From DATDAH01 sp036525535 (lineage in GTDB: Bacteria > Actinomycetota > Acidimicrobiia > Acidimicrobiales > DATDAH01), in NCBI GenBank assembly GCA_036525535.1, contig DATDAH010000142.1, forward strand, positions 1-12,169: a stretch of DNA of 12,169 nucleotides. The letters are read 5' to 3'. Within the stretch, counting starts at the first letter, position 1, and the number at the start of each line of letters is the position of its first letter. Below are positions 1-6,703 of this stretch, piece by piece. The translations under genes and the position numbers were made by a program. Under the pieces are notes generated by a model, which ran no database searches, was not told the DNA's origin, and saw nothing but the letters and a program-made list of their open reading frames with translations.

Positions 1-248
1 CCCATCGCTTCGACGACGGAAGCGGCTCGACGGGCCTGCAGCAGCGGATGGCAGGGATAGGTCTGCAGGACCGCGGTGCCCAGCTCGATGGTCGACGTGG
101 CCCGTCCCGCGAGGGCGATCGCCACGAGCGGGTCGCCCAGCAGGCCACTGGCGTACCAGAGCGAGTGGAAGCCGTCGGCCTCGGCCTGCTGGGCCTGCGC
201 GATGGTCTTGTCGAGGGTCGCGGCGCCGGCGGTCAGTCCGATCTTCAC
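1..248 (-). CDS. LLM-class (luciferase-like, probably F420-dependent) oxidoreductase, N-terminal part
   Basis: This is the first 82 codons of a gene that continues past the left edge. The translation begins (V/M)KIGLTAGAATLDKTIAQAQ, continues through GFHSLWYASGLLGDPLVAIALAGR and contains GTAVLQTYPCHPLLQARRAA. The sequence GTAVxxTYPxHP followed by an Ala/Arg-rich helix is characteristic of the bacterial luciferase-like TIM-barrel family, especially the coenzyme F420-dependent members common in actinobacteria. These transfer hydride to or from F420, or use FMN, on varied substrates. I chose the GTG at 248 because homologues normally start with a short beta-strand such as MKIGL; no clear ribosome binding site precedes it. 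It lies 19 bases after the stop of the molybdenum hydroxylase gene, so it is probably the last or a later gene of that operon. The split between F420 and FMN use cannot be decided from this fragment. Confidence 0.8.
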   Translation of the reverse strand, partial: MKIGLTAGAATLDKTIAQAQQAEADGFHSLWYASGLLGDPLVAIALAGRATSTIELGTAVLQTYPCHPLLQARRAASVVEAM

Positions 249-271
249 GCGCCGTCGGCCGGGCTGGTCAT
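245..271 (-). other. Possible 8-codon coupling mini-ORF between two genes
   Basis: An ATG (271-269) overlaps the stop codon of the hydroxylase gene as ATGA. It opens an 8-codon frame (MTSPADGA) whose TGA (247-245) overlaps the GTG start of the next gene as GTGA. A terminating ribosome could restart on the mini-ORF and then restart on the oxidoreductase gene. The geometry is visible in the sequence; translation is only a suggestion and chance is a real alternative. Confidence 0.25.
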
Positions 272-2592
272 GCCCGGTCCCCCAGGAGCTCGATGATCGC
301 CGCCGGCGTCAGGGGCAGGCGGGTGATGGTCACGCCGAACGGGGCGAGCGCGTCGGCCACGGCGTTGGCGACGGCGGGCGGTGCCCCGATCGCCCCTCCT
401 TCACCGACGCCCTTGTAGCCGCCCGGGCCGGGACCGGGTGTCTCGATGTGGCCGATCTCGATGACCGGCACCTCGGCGATCGTGGGGATCAGGTAGTCGA
501 CGAAGGTGGTCGTGACCGGGTTGCCGTCCTCGTCGTAGACGAGGTGCTCGTAGAGCGCGCCGCCGATGCCCTGCACCGTTCCGCCCGCGATCTGGCCCTC
601 GACCACGCTCGGGTTGATCATGGGGCCGCAGTCCTCACTCACGATGTAGCGCAGGAGGGTGACCACGCCGGTCGTGATCTCGACCTCGCAGGTGCAGACG
701 TGGGTGGCGTTGGCCCAGATGTTGGGGGCTTGCGTGCGGTACCGGCCGCTGACCTCGAGCCCGGGCGGGACGTCGGGCGGCAACGACGCCAGGTCGACGT
801 AGGCGATCGTGGCGATCTCCTCCATCGTCAGGCCGATCGCCGGTGTACCCCGGACCGTGGCCCGCCCATGACTGAGCTCGATGTCCTCAGGGGCGGCTTC
901 GAGCTTGTGGGCGGCGATGGCGACGATGCGCTCCCGCAGGGTGGCGGCCGTCTCGCCGATGGCGCCCGCCAGCATCGAGCCACTGCGGCTCCCGCCGGTG
1001 CCGAGGCCGAACGGGGTGACCGCCGTGTCGCCCTGGATGGTGTTCACGTCCTCGATGTCGACGCCGAGGGCGTCGGCGGCGAGCTGCACGGCCGTGGTCT
1101 CGAGGCTGTTGCCGGTCGAGCCCCCCGCGACGTACACGTTCACCTTGCCGGAGGGCTCGATCCGGATCGTCGCCCCCTCGGTCCCGTAGTACCCCATGCC
1201 CGTCGTCGTCGGCTCGACGTAGCTGCAGGTGCCGACCCCGAGATACCGGCCTGCCTCCCGGGCCTCGGCCTGCTCCCGGCGGAAGGCCTCGTAGTCGAGC
1301 ATCTCCAGGCCGAGCTCGAAGACCTCGCTCGGCGAGATGTGGTCGTAGGTCATCCCGTTGGCGTTGCGGTACGGGAGGTCCTCGAGCCCGAGGAGGTTGC
1401 GGCGCCGGAGATCGATCGGGTCGATGTCCATTCGGCGGGCGGCGATGTCCAGCAGCATCTCGCGGGCGACCGATTCGAACTGCCAGGGCCCGCGGTAGGC
1501 GGTGCGCCCCGCGGTGTTGGAGAAGACCGAGGTCGTCGTCCATCCCGCGGCGGGGACCCGGTAGGGGCCGGGGAAGATCATGCCGACGGCGGCCGCCGTG
1601 CCGACGGGCCATGGGGTCGGGTAGGCCCCCACGTCCTGCACGTGGTCGATGTACGCGGCGAGCAGGGCGCCGTCCTCGGCGAAGGCCATCTTGGCCTCGC
1701 CGTGCTCGTGCCGGGCCTGGCCCGCACCGAGGAGGTTCTCGCGTCGGTCCTCGATCCACTTCACCGCGGCCGGCAGCTTGCGGGCCGCCAGCATCAGGCA
1801 CATGTCCTCGCGGAGCGGGTTGACCTTCTGGCCGAAGCCGCCGCCGGTGTCGCGCATGATCACGCGGATCCGGTGCTCGTCCAGCCCGAGGAGCCGGGAG
1901 CAGAAGGCCCGCACCTCGTGGGGCGCCTGGGTGCCGGTCCAGATCGTCAGCTCCCCGCCCGACCACTCGACGATGATCCCCCGGGTCTCCATCGGCACCG
2001 GCACGTAGGCCTGCTGGTGGATCGTCTCGGTGACGACGAGGGCCGCCGACGCACACGCCTCGTCCACCGCCTCGGGCTTGCGGCCCCGCAGGTAGCCCGC
2101 GACGTTGCCCTCGTAGCCCTGGTGCACGAGCTCGCCGGACCCGTGGGCCTCGACGTAGTCGGACACGTCGGGCAGTGGGTCGTAGTCGACGTCGACCAGT
2201 TCGGCCGCGTCCTCGGCGACGTAGCGGTCCTCGGCCACCACCAGCGCGACCAGATCGCCCACGAAGCGGACCTCGCCCTCGGCCATCGGCGGCCGCGGCG
2301 TGTCGGGGATCTCCTTGCCGATGATCGTGTACCAGGGATCGTGGACGTCGGGATGGAGGTCCTCGGCCGTGAAGACGGCGTGCACGCCGTCCAGCGCGAG
2401 CGCCGACGACGTGTCGATGCCGACGACGCGGGCGCGGGCGAAGGGGCTGCGCACGAAGCAGGCGTGCAGCATCCCCGGCCGCGCGATGTCGTCGACGAAG
2501 GTCCCGTGGCCGGTCAGCAGGCGCTCGTCCTCGACCCGGGGTACCCGGGTCCCGACGTAGCGGGCGGCGACGGTCGCCGGCGCTGGGTCCAT
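268..2592 (-). CDS. Molybdopterin-binding large subunit of a xanthine dehydrogenase/CoxL-family hydroxylase
   Basis: The 774-residue product is a typical length for the large subunit of three-subunit molybdenum hydroxylases, which insert water-derived oxygen into aromatic heterocycles, aldehydes or CO. The N-terminal RVEDERLLTGHGTFVDD (about 19-35) is the usual start of the a/b hammerhead domain. Cofactor-domain motifs follow: VPMETRG (about 198-204), DTGGGFGQK (248-256), AYRGPWQFES (365-374) and GVGEGGAIG (728-736), with E731 at the place of the catalytic base Glu. The loop at 365 lacks the AYRCSFR signature and Cys of true CO dehydrogenase, so CO oxidation is unlikely. The start at 2592 is the ATG just before PAPATVAARYVG; it has no good Shine-Dalgarno and lies 14 bases after the aldehyde dehydrogenase stop, suggesting translational coupling. 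The [2Fe-2S] and FAD subunits normally needed are not in this window. The substrate is unknown. Confidence 0.93.
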   Translation of the reverse strand: MDPAPATVAARYVGTRVPRVEDERLLTGHGTFVDDIARPGMLHACFVRSPFARARVVGIDTSSALALDGVHAVFTAEDLHPDVHDPWYTIIGKEIPDTPRPPMAEGEVRFVGDLVALVVAEDRYVAEDAAELVDVDYDPLPDVSDYVEAHGSGELVHQGYEGNVAGYLRGRKPEAVDEACASAALVVTETIHQQAYVPVPMETRGIIVEWSGGELTIWTGTQAPHEVRAFCSRLLGLDEHRIRVIMRDTGGGFGQKVNPLREDMCLMLAARKLPAAVKWIEDRRENLLGAGQARHEHGEAKMAFAEDGALLAAYIDHVQDVGAYPTPWPVGTAAAVGMIFPGPYRVPAAGWTTTSVFSNTAGRTAYRGPWQFESVAREMLLDIAARRMDIDPIDLRRRNLLGLEDLPYRNANGMTYDHISPSEVFELGLEMLDYEAFRREQAEAREAGRYLGVGTCSYVEPTTTGMGYYGTEGATIRIEPSGKVNVYVAGGSTGNSLETTAVQLAADALGVDIEDVNTIQGDTAVTPFGLGTGGSRSGSMLAGAIGETAATLRERIVAIAAHKLEAAPEDIELSHGRATVRGTPAIGLTMEEIATIAYVDLASLPPDVPPGLEVSGRYRTQAPNIWANATHVCTCEVEITTGVVTLLRYIVSEDCGPMINPSVVEGQIAGGTVQGIGGALYEHLVYDEDGNPVTTTFVDYLIPTIAEVPVIEIGHIETPGPGPGGYKGVGEGGAIGAPPAVANAVADALAPFGVTITRLPLTPAAIIELLGDRA

Positions 2593-2606
2593 AGCTGCGG
2601 TCGCCG

Positions 2607-4013
2607 TCAGCCCTTGGCGCGGTACTGGACCTGGAGCTCGGTGAAGCCGGCCAGGCCCCAGGGGCCGTTCTCGACGCCGAGCCCGCTCCACTTGAAGCCA
2701 CCGAAGGGCTGGTGAGGGCCGAGGGCGACGTGGGCGTTGACCCAGGCCGTGCCGCACTCGAGGCGCTCGGCCACGGCACCGGCCCGCTCGACGTCGGGCG
2801 ACCACACGGAGCCGGACAGGCCGTAGGTGGTGGCGTTGGCGCGGTCCACGACGTCGTCGATGTCGCGGTACGGGATCACCGGCAGGGCCGGGCCGAACTG
2901 CTCCTCGTCCACGATCCGGGTCCCCTCGGCCGCGCCGGTGAGCACGGTGGGCTGGAAGAAGTAGCCGGGACCGTCGATCGGCGCACCGCCGGTCGCGGCC
3001 GATGCGCCTCCGTCGATCGCTTCGGCGACCAGCTCGCTGACCCGCTCGTACTGCGGGAGGTTCTGGACCGGACCGAGGTCGCTCTCCGGATCCATGCCGT
3101 CGCCGACCTTGGCCGCCGCCACCCGGGCCGACAGGGCGTCGACCACGTCATCGTGCAGGGCCTCGGGCACGTACACCCGCTTGATGGCCGAGCAGACCTG
3201 CCCGCAGTTGTCGAAGGCGCCGGCGTACAGCTTCTCGGCGATGTCGCCGGGGTCGACATCGTCGAGCAGGATCGCGGGGTCGTTGCCCCCCAGCTCGAGG
3301 GTGACCCGCTTGAGGTCGGGGGCGGCCGAGGCGTTCACGTGCTTGCCGGTGGCCACCGACCCCGTGAAGCTCACCTTGCGGGGCGTCGGGTGGGCGGTCA
3401 TCCACTGGCCCAGCTCGTCGCCACCGGACACCACGTTGAGCACTCCCGGCGGGAGGACCTCGTTGAGGATCTCGCCCATCAGCAGCGTGCTGCGGGGCGT
3501 GAAGGGCGAGGGCTTCAGGACCATCGTGTTGCCGGCCAGCAGCGCGGGCCCGATCTTCCAGGACGCGAGCACGATCGGGAAGTTCCACGGCGTGATGGCC
3601 GCGACCACCCCCATCGGGCGACGGACGACCTCGGCGTACGCGGCGTCGTCGTCCTGGATCACCTCGCGGGGCATGTCCAGCTTGGCGAAGTAGCGCAACC
3701 AGTAGCCCCCGGCCATCGCCTCCATCTGCGCCGCGGCGATCGGCTTGCCCTGCTCCGCGGTGAGGATCGGGCCGATCCGGTCGCCGGCGGCGCCGAGCGC
3801 GGCGGACGCCGCCTTCAGGGCTTCGCGACGGGCTCCCTCGTCCCGCCGCCAGTCGACGAACGCCTTGGCGGCGGCGTCGAACGCCTGGTCCAGCTGCTCC
3901 TTGCTGCAGTCCGGGGCCTCGGCGTGGATCTCACCCGTGGCGGGGTTGACGACGCCGAAGGTCGATGGCGCGTCCACGCGCTCGCCGCCAATGGTCATCG
4001 AGACGTCGGTCAT
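2607..4013 (-). CDS. NAD(P)-dependent aldehyde dehydrogenase
   Basis: A complete 468-residue member of the aldehyde dehydrogenase superfamily, which oxidises an aldehyde to the carboxylic acid in the cytoplasm. Visible landmarks in order are TPWNFP with oxyanion Asn144, the cofactor-binding FTGSVATG (216-223), LELGG with general-base Glu240, GQVCSA with nucleophile Cys274, EEQFGP with Glu371, and the C-terminal PFGGFKWSGLG (about 436-446). All catalytic residues are present, so it should be active. The ATG at 4013 is preceded 5 bases upstream by AGGAG. A 24-base dyad sits 47 bases further upstream, implying its own regulated promoter. It is followed after 14 bases by the molybdenum hydroxylase gene. 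It may oxidise the aldehyde expected when a TfdA/TauD-type dioxygenase cleaves a C-O, C-N or C-S bond; that link is inferred from position. Substrate class cannot be read from the sequence. Confidence 0.96.
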   Translation of the reverse strand: MTDVSMTIGGERVDAPSTFGVVNPATGEIHAEAPDCSKEQLDQAFDAAAKAFVDWRRDEGARREALKAASAALGAAGDRIGPILTAEQGKPIAAAQMEAMAGGYWLRYFAKLDMPREVIQDDDAAYAEVVRRPMGVVAAITPWNFPIVLASWKIGPALLAGNTMVLKPSPFTPRSTLLMGEILNEVLPPGVLNVVSGGDELGQWMTAHPTPRKVSFTGSVATGKHVNASAAPDLKRVTLELGGNDPAILLDDVDPGDIAEKLYAGAFDNCGQVCSAIKRVYVPEALHDDVVDALSARVAAAKVGDGMDPESDLGPVQNLPQYERVSELVAEAIDGGASAATGGAPIDGPGYFFQPTVLTGAAEGTRIVDEEQFGPALPVIPYRDIDDVVDRANATTYGLSGSVWSPDVERAGAVAERLECGTAWVNAHVALGPHQPFGGFKWSGLGVENGPWGLAGFTELQVQYRAKG

Positions 4014-4018
4014 GTCTG

Positions 4019-4023
4019 CTCCT
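4019..4023 (-). promoter_or_regulatory. Ribosome binding site of the aldehyde dehydrogenase gene
   Basis: On the minus strand AGGAG lies 5 bases before the ATG at 4013, inside GAGGAGC. It fixes this start. Confidence 0.75.
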
Positions 4024-4060
4024 CGTTCGGATGTCGGCGAGTCGACCGTAGACGCTCGAC

Positions 4061-4084
4061 TATGCTGAACATCTGTTTAGCATA
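4061..4084. promoter_or_regulatory. Operator-like inverted repeat upstream of the aldehyde dehydrogenase gene
   Basis: The 24 bases pair at 10 of 12 positions about a central axis; the 18-base core is GCTGAACATCTGTTTAGC (4064-4081). It is AT-richer than its surroundings and lies between the dioxygenase stop and the aldehyde dehydrogenase start, 47 bases before the start codon. The core matches the dyad at 5030-5047 in 15 of 18 positions. Size and symmetry fit a dimeric repressor such as a TetR-type protein, but the regulator is not encoded here and the family is inferred. Confidence 0.65.
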
Positions 4085-4126
4085 GGTTCGGGGCGAGCTC
4101 GTTGCCCGTGGGCTCGGGACAAGGGA

Positions 4127-4960
4127 TCAGGCAATCGCTTCCTCGCCCACGAGGGTGGTGCGGTGCAGCAGCCGGTGGGAGGTGGCCTCGTAGGGGATGG
4201 CCCGGTGGAGCAGGCCGGTGTTGTCCCAGACGACGAGATCGCCCGGGCGCCAGTGGTGACGGAGGACGAAGCGGGGCTGGGTCACCCACTCCAGCAGGTG
4301 GTCGAGCAGGGCCCGGCTCTCGTCCTCCGGTAGGTCCACGATCCGGCCCGCCGTGGATCCGATCAGGAGCGACCGGCGGCCGTCCCGGCGGCGCCAAACC
4401 AGGGGGTGCACCCGGCTCGGCACCTGGTCCCAGGCCGCCCGCTGCTTCTCCGTCGGCTCGGGCGTGAACATGAGCTGGGCGGCGGCGAGGCTGTGCTCGA
4501 CCCGGAGGTCGGCGAGCCGGGCCTTCTCGTCCTCGGGGAGGGCGGCGTAAGCGGCGTACGTGTGCGCGAACTCGGTGTCACCGCCCTCGTCGGCGACCAC
4601 CAGGGCGGTGAGCAGCGTCGCCTTCTGCGGGAGCTCGTCGGTCGTGCCGTCGAGGTGCCAGAAGATCGTGCTCCGGCGGTACTTGGCGAGGGAGCTCTCG
4701 GCCGGATCGAGGCTGATGACGTCGACCCCGGGGTGCTCCTCCAGCCCACCCATCTTCGGGATGACGACGGTGCCGAGCATCTCGGTGAAGGCCAGGAGGT
4801 CGGTGTCGCCGATGCCAGCCTCCCGGTAGACGACCACCCCGTGGGCGTCCAGGGCGGCTTGGCACTCCGCCGCCCGGGCGGGGTCGACCAGCTCATGACC
4901 GGCCAGGCCGGTCACCTCGAGGCCGATCTCGGGAGTGATCTGTTGGGTCGTGACGCTCAT
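4127..4960 (-). CDS. TauD/TfdA-family Fe(II)/2-oxoglutarate-dependent dioxygenase
   Basis: A complete 277-residue protein, a normal length for the family. Such enzymes couple 2-oxoglutarate decarboxylation to hydroxylation next to a heteroatom, often releasing sulfite, a phenol or an amine plus an aldehyde or keto acid. The iron-binding facial triad is intact: His102 and Asp104 in FWHLDGT, and His252 in GLLHRA. Arg263 in SHRLLHRTT is spaced 11 residues after that His, as in TauD and TfdA, and should bind the 2-oxoglutarate carboxylate; Thr129 in GGDTEF is the usual helper. The ATG at 4960 opens MSVTTQQITPEIGLEVTG, a standard family start, and has no Shine-Dalgarno. The gene is divergent from the acyl-CoA ligase and upstream of the aldehyde dehydrogenase. 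Whether it acts on a phenoxy acid, sulfonate or other compound cannot be decided. Confidence 0.93.
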   Translation of the reverse strand: MSVTTQQITPEIGLEVTGLAGHELVDPARAAECQAALDAHGVVVYREAGIGDTDLLAFTEMLGTVVIPKMGGLEEHPGVDVISLDPAESSLAKYRRSTIFWHLDGTTDELPQKATLLTALVVADEGGDTEFAHTYAAYAALPEDEKARLADLRVEHSLAAAQLMFTPEPTEKQRAAWDQVPSRVHPLVWRRRDGRRSLLIGSTAGRIVDLPEDESRALLDHLLEWVTQPRFVLRHHWRPGDLVVWDNTGLLHRAIPYEATSHRLLHRTTLVGEEAIA

Positions 4961-4969
4961 GAGAACGAG

Positions 4970-4975
4970 ATTATC
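4970..4975 (-). promoter_or_regulatory. Candidate -10 element of the dioxygenase gene
   Basis: The minus strand reads GATAAT, five of six matches to the TATAAT consensus, with only 9 bases between it and the ATG at 4960. Transcription from it would begin within about 2-3 bases of the start codon, giving a nearly leaderless message. This suits the missing ribosome binding site and is common in actinobacteria. I see no convincing -35 hexamer. Confidence 0.45.
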
Positions 4976-5028
4976 ACTCTAGCAGCACGCCGTTCTAGTG
5001 GCACCATTGGACGGGCAGGCAGCCCGGG

Positions 5029-5048
5029 CGCTAAACACCCGTTTAGCG
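5029..5048. promoter_or_regulatory. Operator-like inverted repeat upstream of the acyl-CoA ligase gene
   Basis: The arms CGCTAAAC and GTTTAGCG are perfect complements around the spacer ACCC. The 18-base core (5030-5047) repeats the dyad at 4064-4081 with three differences. It ends 5 bases before the ribosome binding site of the ligase gene, where a bound repressor would block transcription start or elongation. A TTGGAC hexamer at 5007-5012 could be a -35 box that would put the -10 region inside the dyad, but no good -10 hexamer is visible there. Confidence 0.65.
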
Positions 5049-5053
5049 GGCGC

Positions 5054-5059
5054 AGGAGG
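5054..5059 (+). promoter_or_regulatory. Ribosome binding site of the acyl-CoA ligase gene
   Basis: A perfect AGGAGG lies 6 bases before the ATG at 5066. It decides the start over the much longer open frame that reaches back to 4406 through the dioxygenase gene. Confidence 0.9.
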
Positions 5060-5065
5060 CACGAC

Positions 5066-6694
5066 ATGACCGCAAGCATCGACGAGCTGGTGGCCGAGTA
5101 CGGCGGGGAGGACCTGGGCCTCGCCCACGTGCTCTGCGACCGACATCCGGCGGACGCGCCGGCGTTCACCGTTGTGGAGGCCGACCGCCACGCCGTGACG
5201 CTGACCTACGGACAGCTCCGCGAATCCTCCGAGCGACTGGCGGCGGCCTTCGCCGGGCTCGGGATCGGCCCCGGCGACCGGATCGCCACCCTGATGGGCA
5301 AGAGCGTGGACTACGTGACGACGGTGGTCGCCATCTGGCGCCTCGGGGCGGTCCACGTCCCGCTCTTCACGGCCTTCGCCCCACCCGCGATCGCCTTCCG
5401 GCTCGAAGCCAGCCACACCAAGGCCGTGGTGTGCGACGACGGGCAGCGGGACAAGCTCGACCCCGGCGCCGACATCCGGGAGGATGCCGACTGGACGGTC
5501 GTCGTCGCCGGCCCCGGCGCCGAACGACGAGAGGGCGACCTCCTGCTCCAGGACCTCGTGGACGCCCAGGAGGCGGGCTTCCCGGCGGCCGCCCTCGGGC
5601 GCGACGCCCCCATGATCCACATCTTCACGTCGGGGACGACCGGTACCCCGAAGGGCGTCGTCGTGCCCGCCTTCGCCCTCGCCGCCATCCAGGCGTACAT
5701 GGAGTACGGGTTCGACGTGCGCAAGGACGACGTCTTCTGGTGCGGGGCCGATCCGGGCTGGGCCTACGGCCTCTACTACGCCATCGTCGGCCCCCTCGCC
5801 CTCGGCGCCTGCGCCCTGCTCCTGGACGCTCCCTTCTCCCCCGCCGTCGCCTGGGCGGTGCTCGCCGACCACCGGGTGACGAACTTCGCCGCCGCCCCCA
5901 CCGTCTACCGCTCCCTACGGGCTGCGTCGGACGACGTGCCCGAGCTGGCGCTGCGCCGCGCGTCGAGCGCCGGCGAGCCGCTCACCCCGGACGTCAACGA
6001 ATGGGCGACCGGCGCCCTCGGGGTCACCGTGCACGACCACTACGGCCAGACCGAGGCCGGGATGCTGGTCAACAACCACCACCACCCCGAGGTCGCCCAG
6101 CCGCTGAAGCCCGGGAGCATGGGCCGGCCGATGCCGGGCTGGTCGATCCACGTGCTCGAGACGGACCGGGATGAGCCCGCGGAGCCCGGTGTCGTCGGAC
6201 GCATCGCCGCCGACATGACCGCCAGCCCCTTGGCCTGGTTCCACCACTACGAGGACGCGCCAGAGGCCACCGCCGCCAAGTTCAGCGAGGACCGCCGCTG
6301 GTACCTCACGGGGGACACGGCCTACGTCGACGAGGACGGCGACATCCACTTCACGGCGCGGGACGACGACATCATCATCATGGCGGGCTACCGCATCGGC
6401 CCGTTCGAGGTCGAGTCCGTGCTCAACGGCCACCCCTCCGTGCTGGAGTCGGCGGCCATCGCCGTGCCCGACGAGATCCGGGGCGAGGTGCTGGAGGCGC
6501 ACGTCGTGCTCAACGCGGGCCACACCGGCAGCCCCGAGCTCGTCGCCGAGCTCCAGCAGCTGGTCAAGACGGGGCTGGCCGCCCACGCCTATCCCCGCAA
6601 CGTGATCTTCATCGACGAGATGCCGAAGACACCCAGCGGCAAGGTCCAGCGCTTCGTGCTCCGGGACCAGCGCCGCCGCGAGCTGGCGTCCTGA
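5066..6694 (+). CDS. AMP-forming acyl-CoA ligase (acyl-CoA synthetase)
   Basis: A complete 542-residue member of the ANL adenylate-forming superfamily, which activates a carboxylic acid with ATP and joins it to coenzyme A. Landmarks are the P-loop IFTSGTTGTPKGV (about 186-198), ADPGWAYGLYYAI (about 228-240), YGQTEAG (326-332), YLTGDTAYVDEDGD (from about 413), the hinge region ARDDDIIIMAGYRIGPFEVES (from about 431), and Lys526 in KTPSGKVQR, the lysine needed for adenylation. The ADPGW segment and overall pattern resemble acetyl-CoA and medium-chain or aryl acyl-CoA synthetases; the acid cannot be named. It is the only plus-strand gene here. It shares a divergent promoter region with the dioxygenase and a near-identical operator with the aldehyde dehydrogenase, so it probably activates the acid these enzymes produce (inference). 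Confidence 0.95.
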   Translation: MTASIDELVAEYGGEDLGLAHVLCDRHPADAPAFTVVEADRHAVTLTYGQLRESSERLAAAFAGLGIGPGDRIATLMGKSVDYVTTVVAIWRLGAVHVPLFTAFAPPAIAFRLEASHTKAVVCDDGQRDKLDPGADIREDADWTVVVAGPGAERREGDLLLQDLVDAQEAGFPAAALGRDAPMIHIFTSGTTGTPKGVVVPAFALAAIQAYMEYGFDVRKDDVFWCGADPGWAYGLYYAIVGPLALGACALLLDAPFSPAVAWAVLADHRVTNFAAAPTVYRSLRAASDDVPELALRRASSAGEPLTPDVNEWATGALGVTVHDHYGQTEAGMLVNNHHHPEVAQPLKPGSMGRPMPGWSIHVLETDRDEPAEPGVVGRIAADMTASPLAWFHHYEDAPEATAAKFSEDRRWYLTGDTAYVDEDGDIHFTARDDDIIIMAGYRIGPFEVESVLNGHPSVLESAAIAVPDEIRGEVLEAHVVLNAGHTGSPELVAELQQLVKTGLAAHAYPRNVIFIDEMPKTPSGKVQRFVLRDQRRRELAS

Positions 6695-6703
6695 CCGACT
6701 CTT

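Noticed and set aside
268..2592. Aerobic CO dehydrogenase large subunit
   Set aside because: The CoxL active-site signature AYRCSFR is replaced by AYRGPWQ, so the copper-ligating Cys is absent.
76..2715. An 879-codon open frame on the plus strand opposite the molybdenum hydroxylase gene
   Set aside because: It is an antisense shadow common in G+C-rich genes: the translation is Arg/Gly/Asp/Val-rich without recognisable motifs, while the minus strand encodes a full family protein.
2712..4085. A 457-codon plus-strand open frame opposite the aldehyde dehydrogenase gene
   Set aside because: Low-complexity composition without motifs, antisense to an intact enzyme with all catalytic residues.
4061..5048. 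KstR-type operator (cholesterol regulon)
   Set aside because: As I recall, KstR sites have AAC and GTT separated by 2 bases; here the separation is 4.
4406..5065. Upstream extension of the acyl-CoA ligase frame by 220 codons
   Set aside because: It runs antisense through the dioxygenase gene and the operator, and a perfect AGGAGG sets the start at 5066.
6664..6691. Possible hairpin at the end of the ligase gene (GGAC-CAGC pairing with GCTG-GTCC, 2-base bulge)
   Set aside because: It lies inside the coding sequence and no T-run follows, so it does not qualify as an intrinsic terminator.
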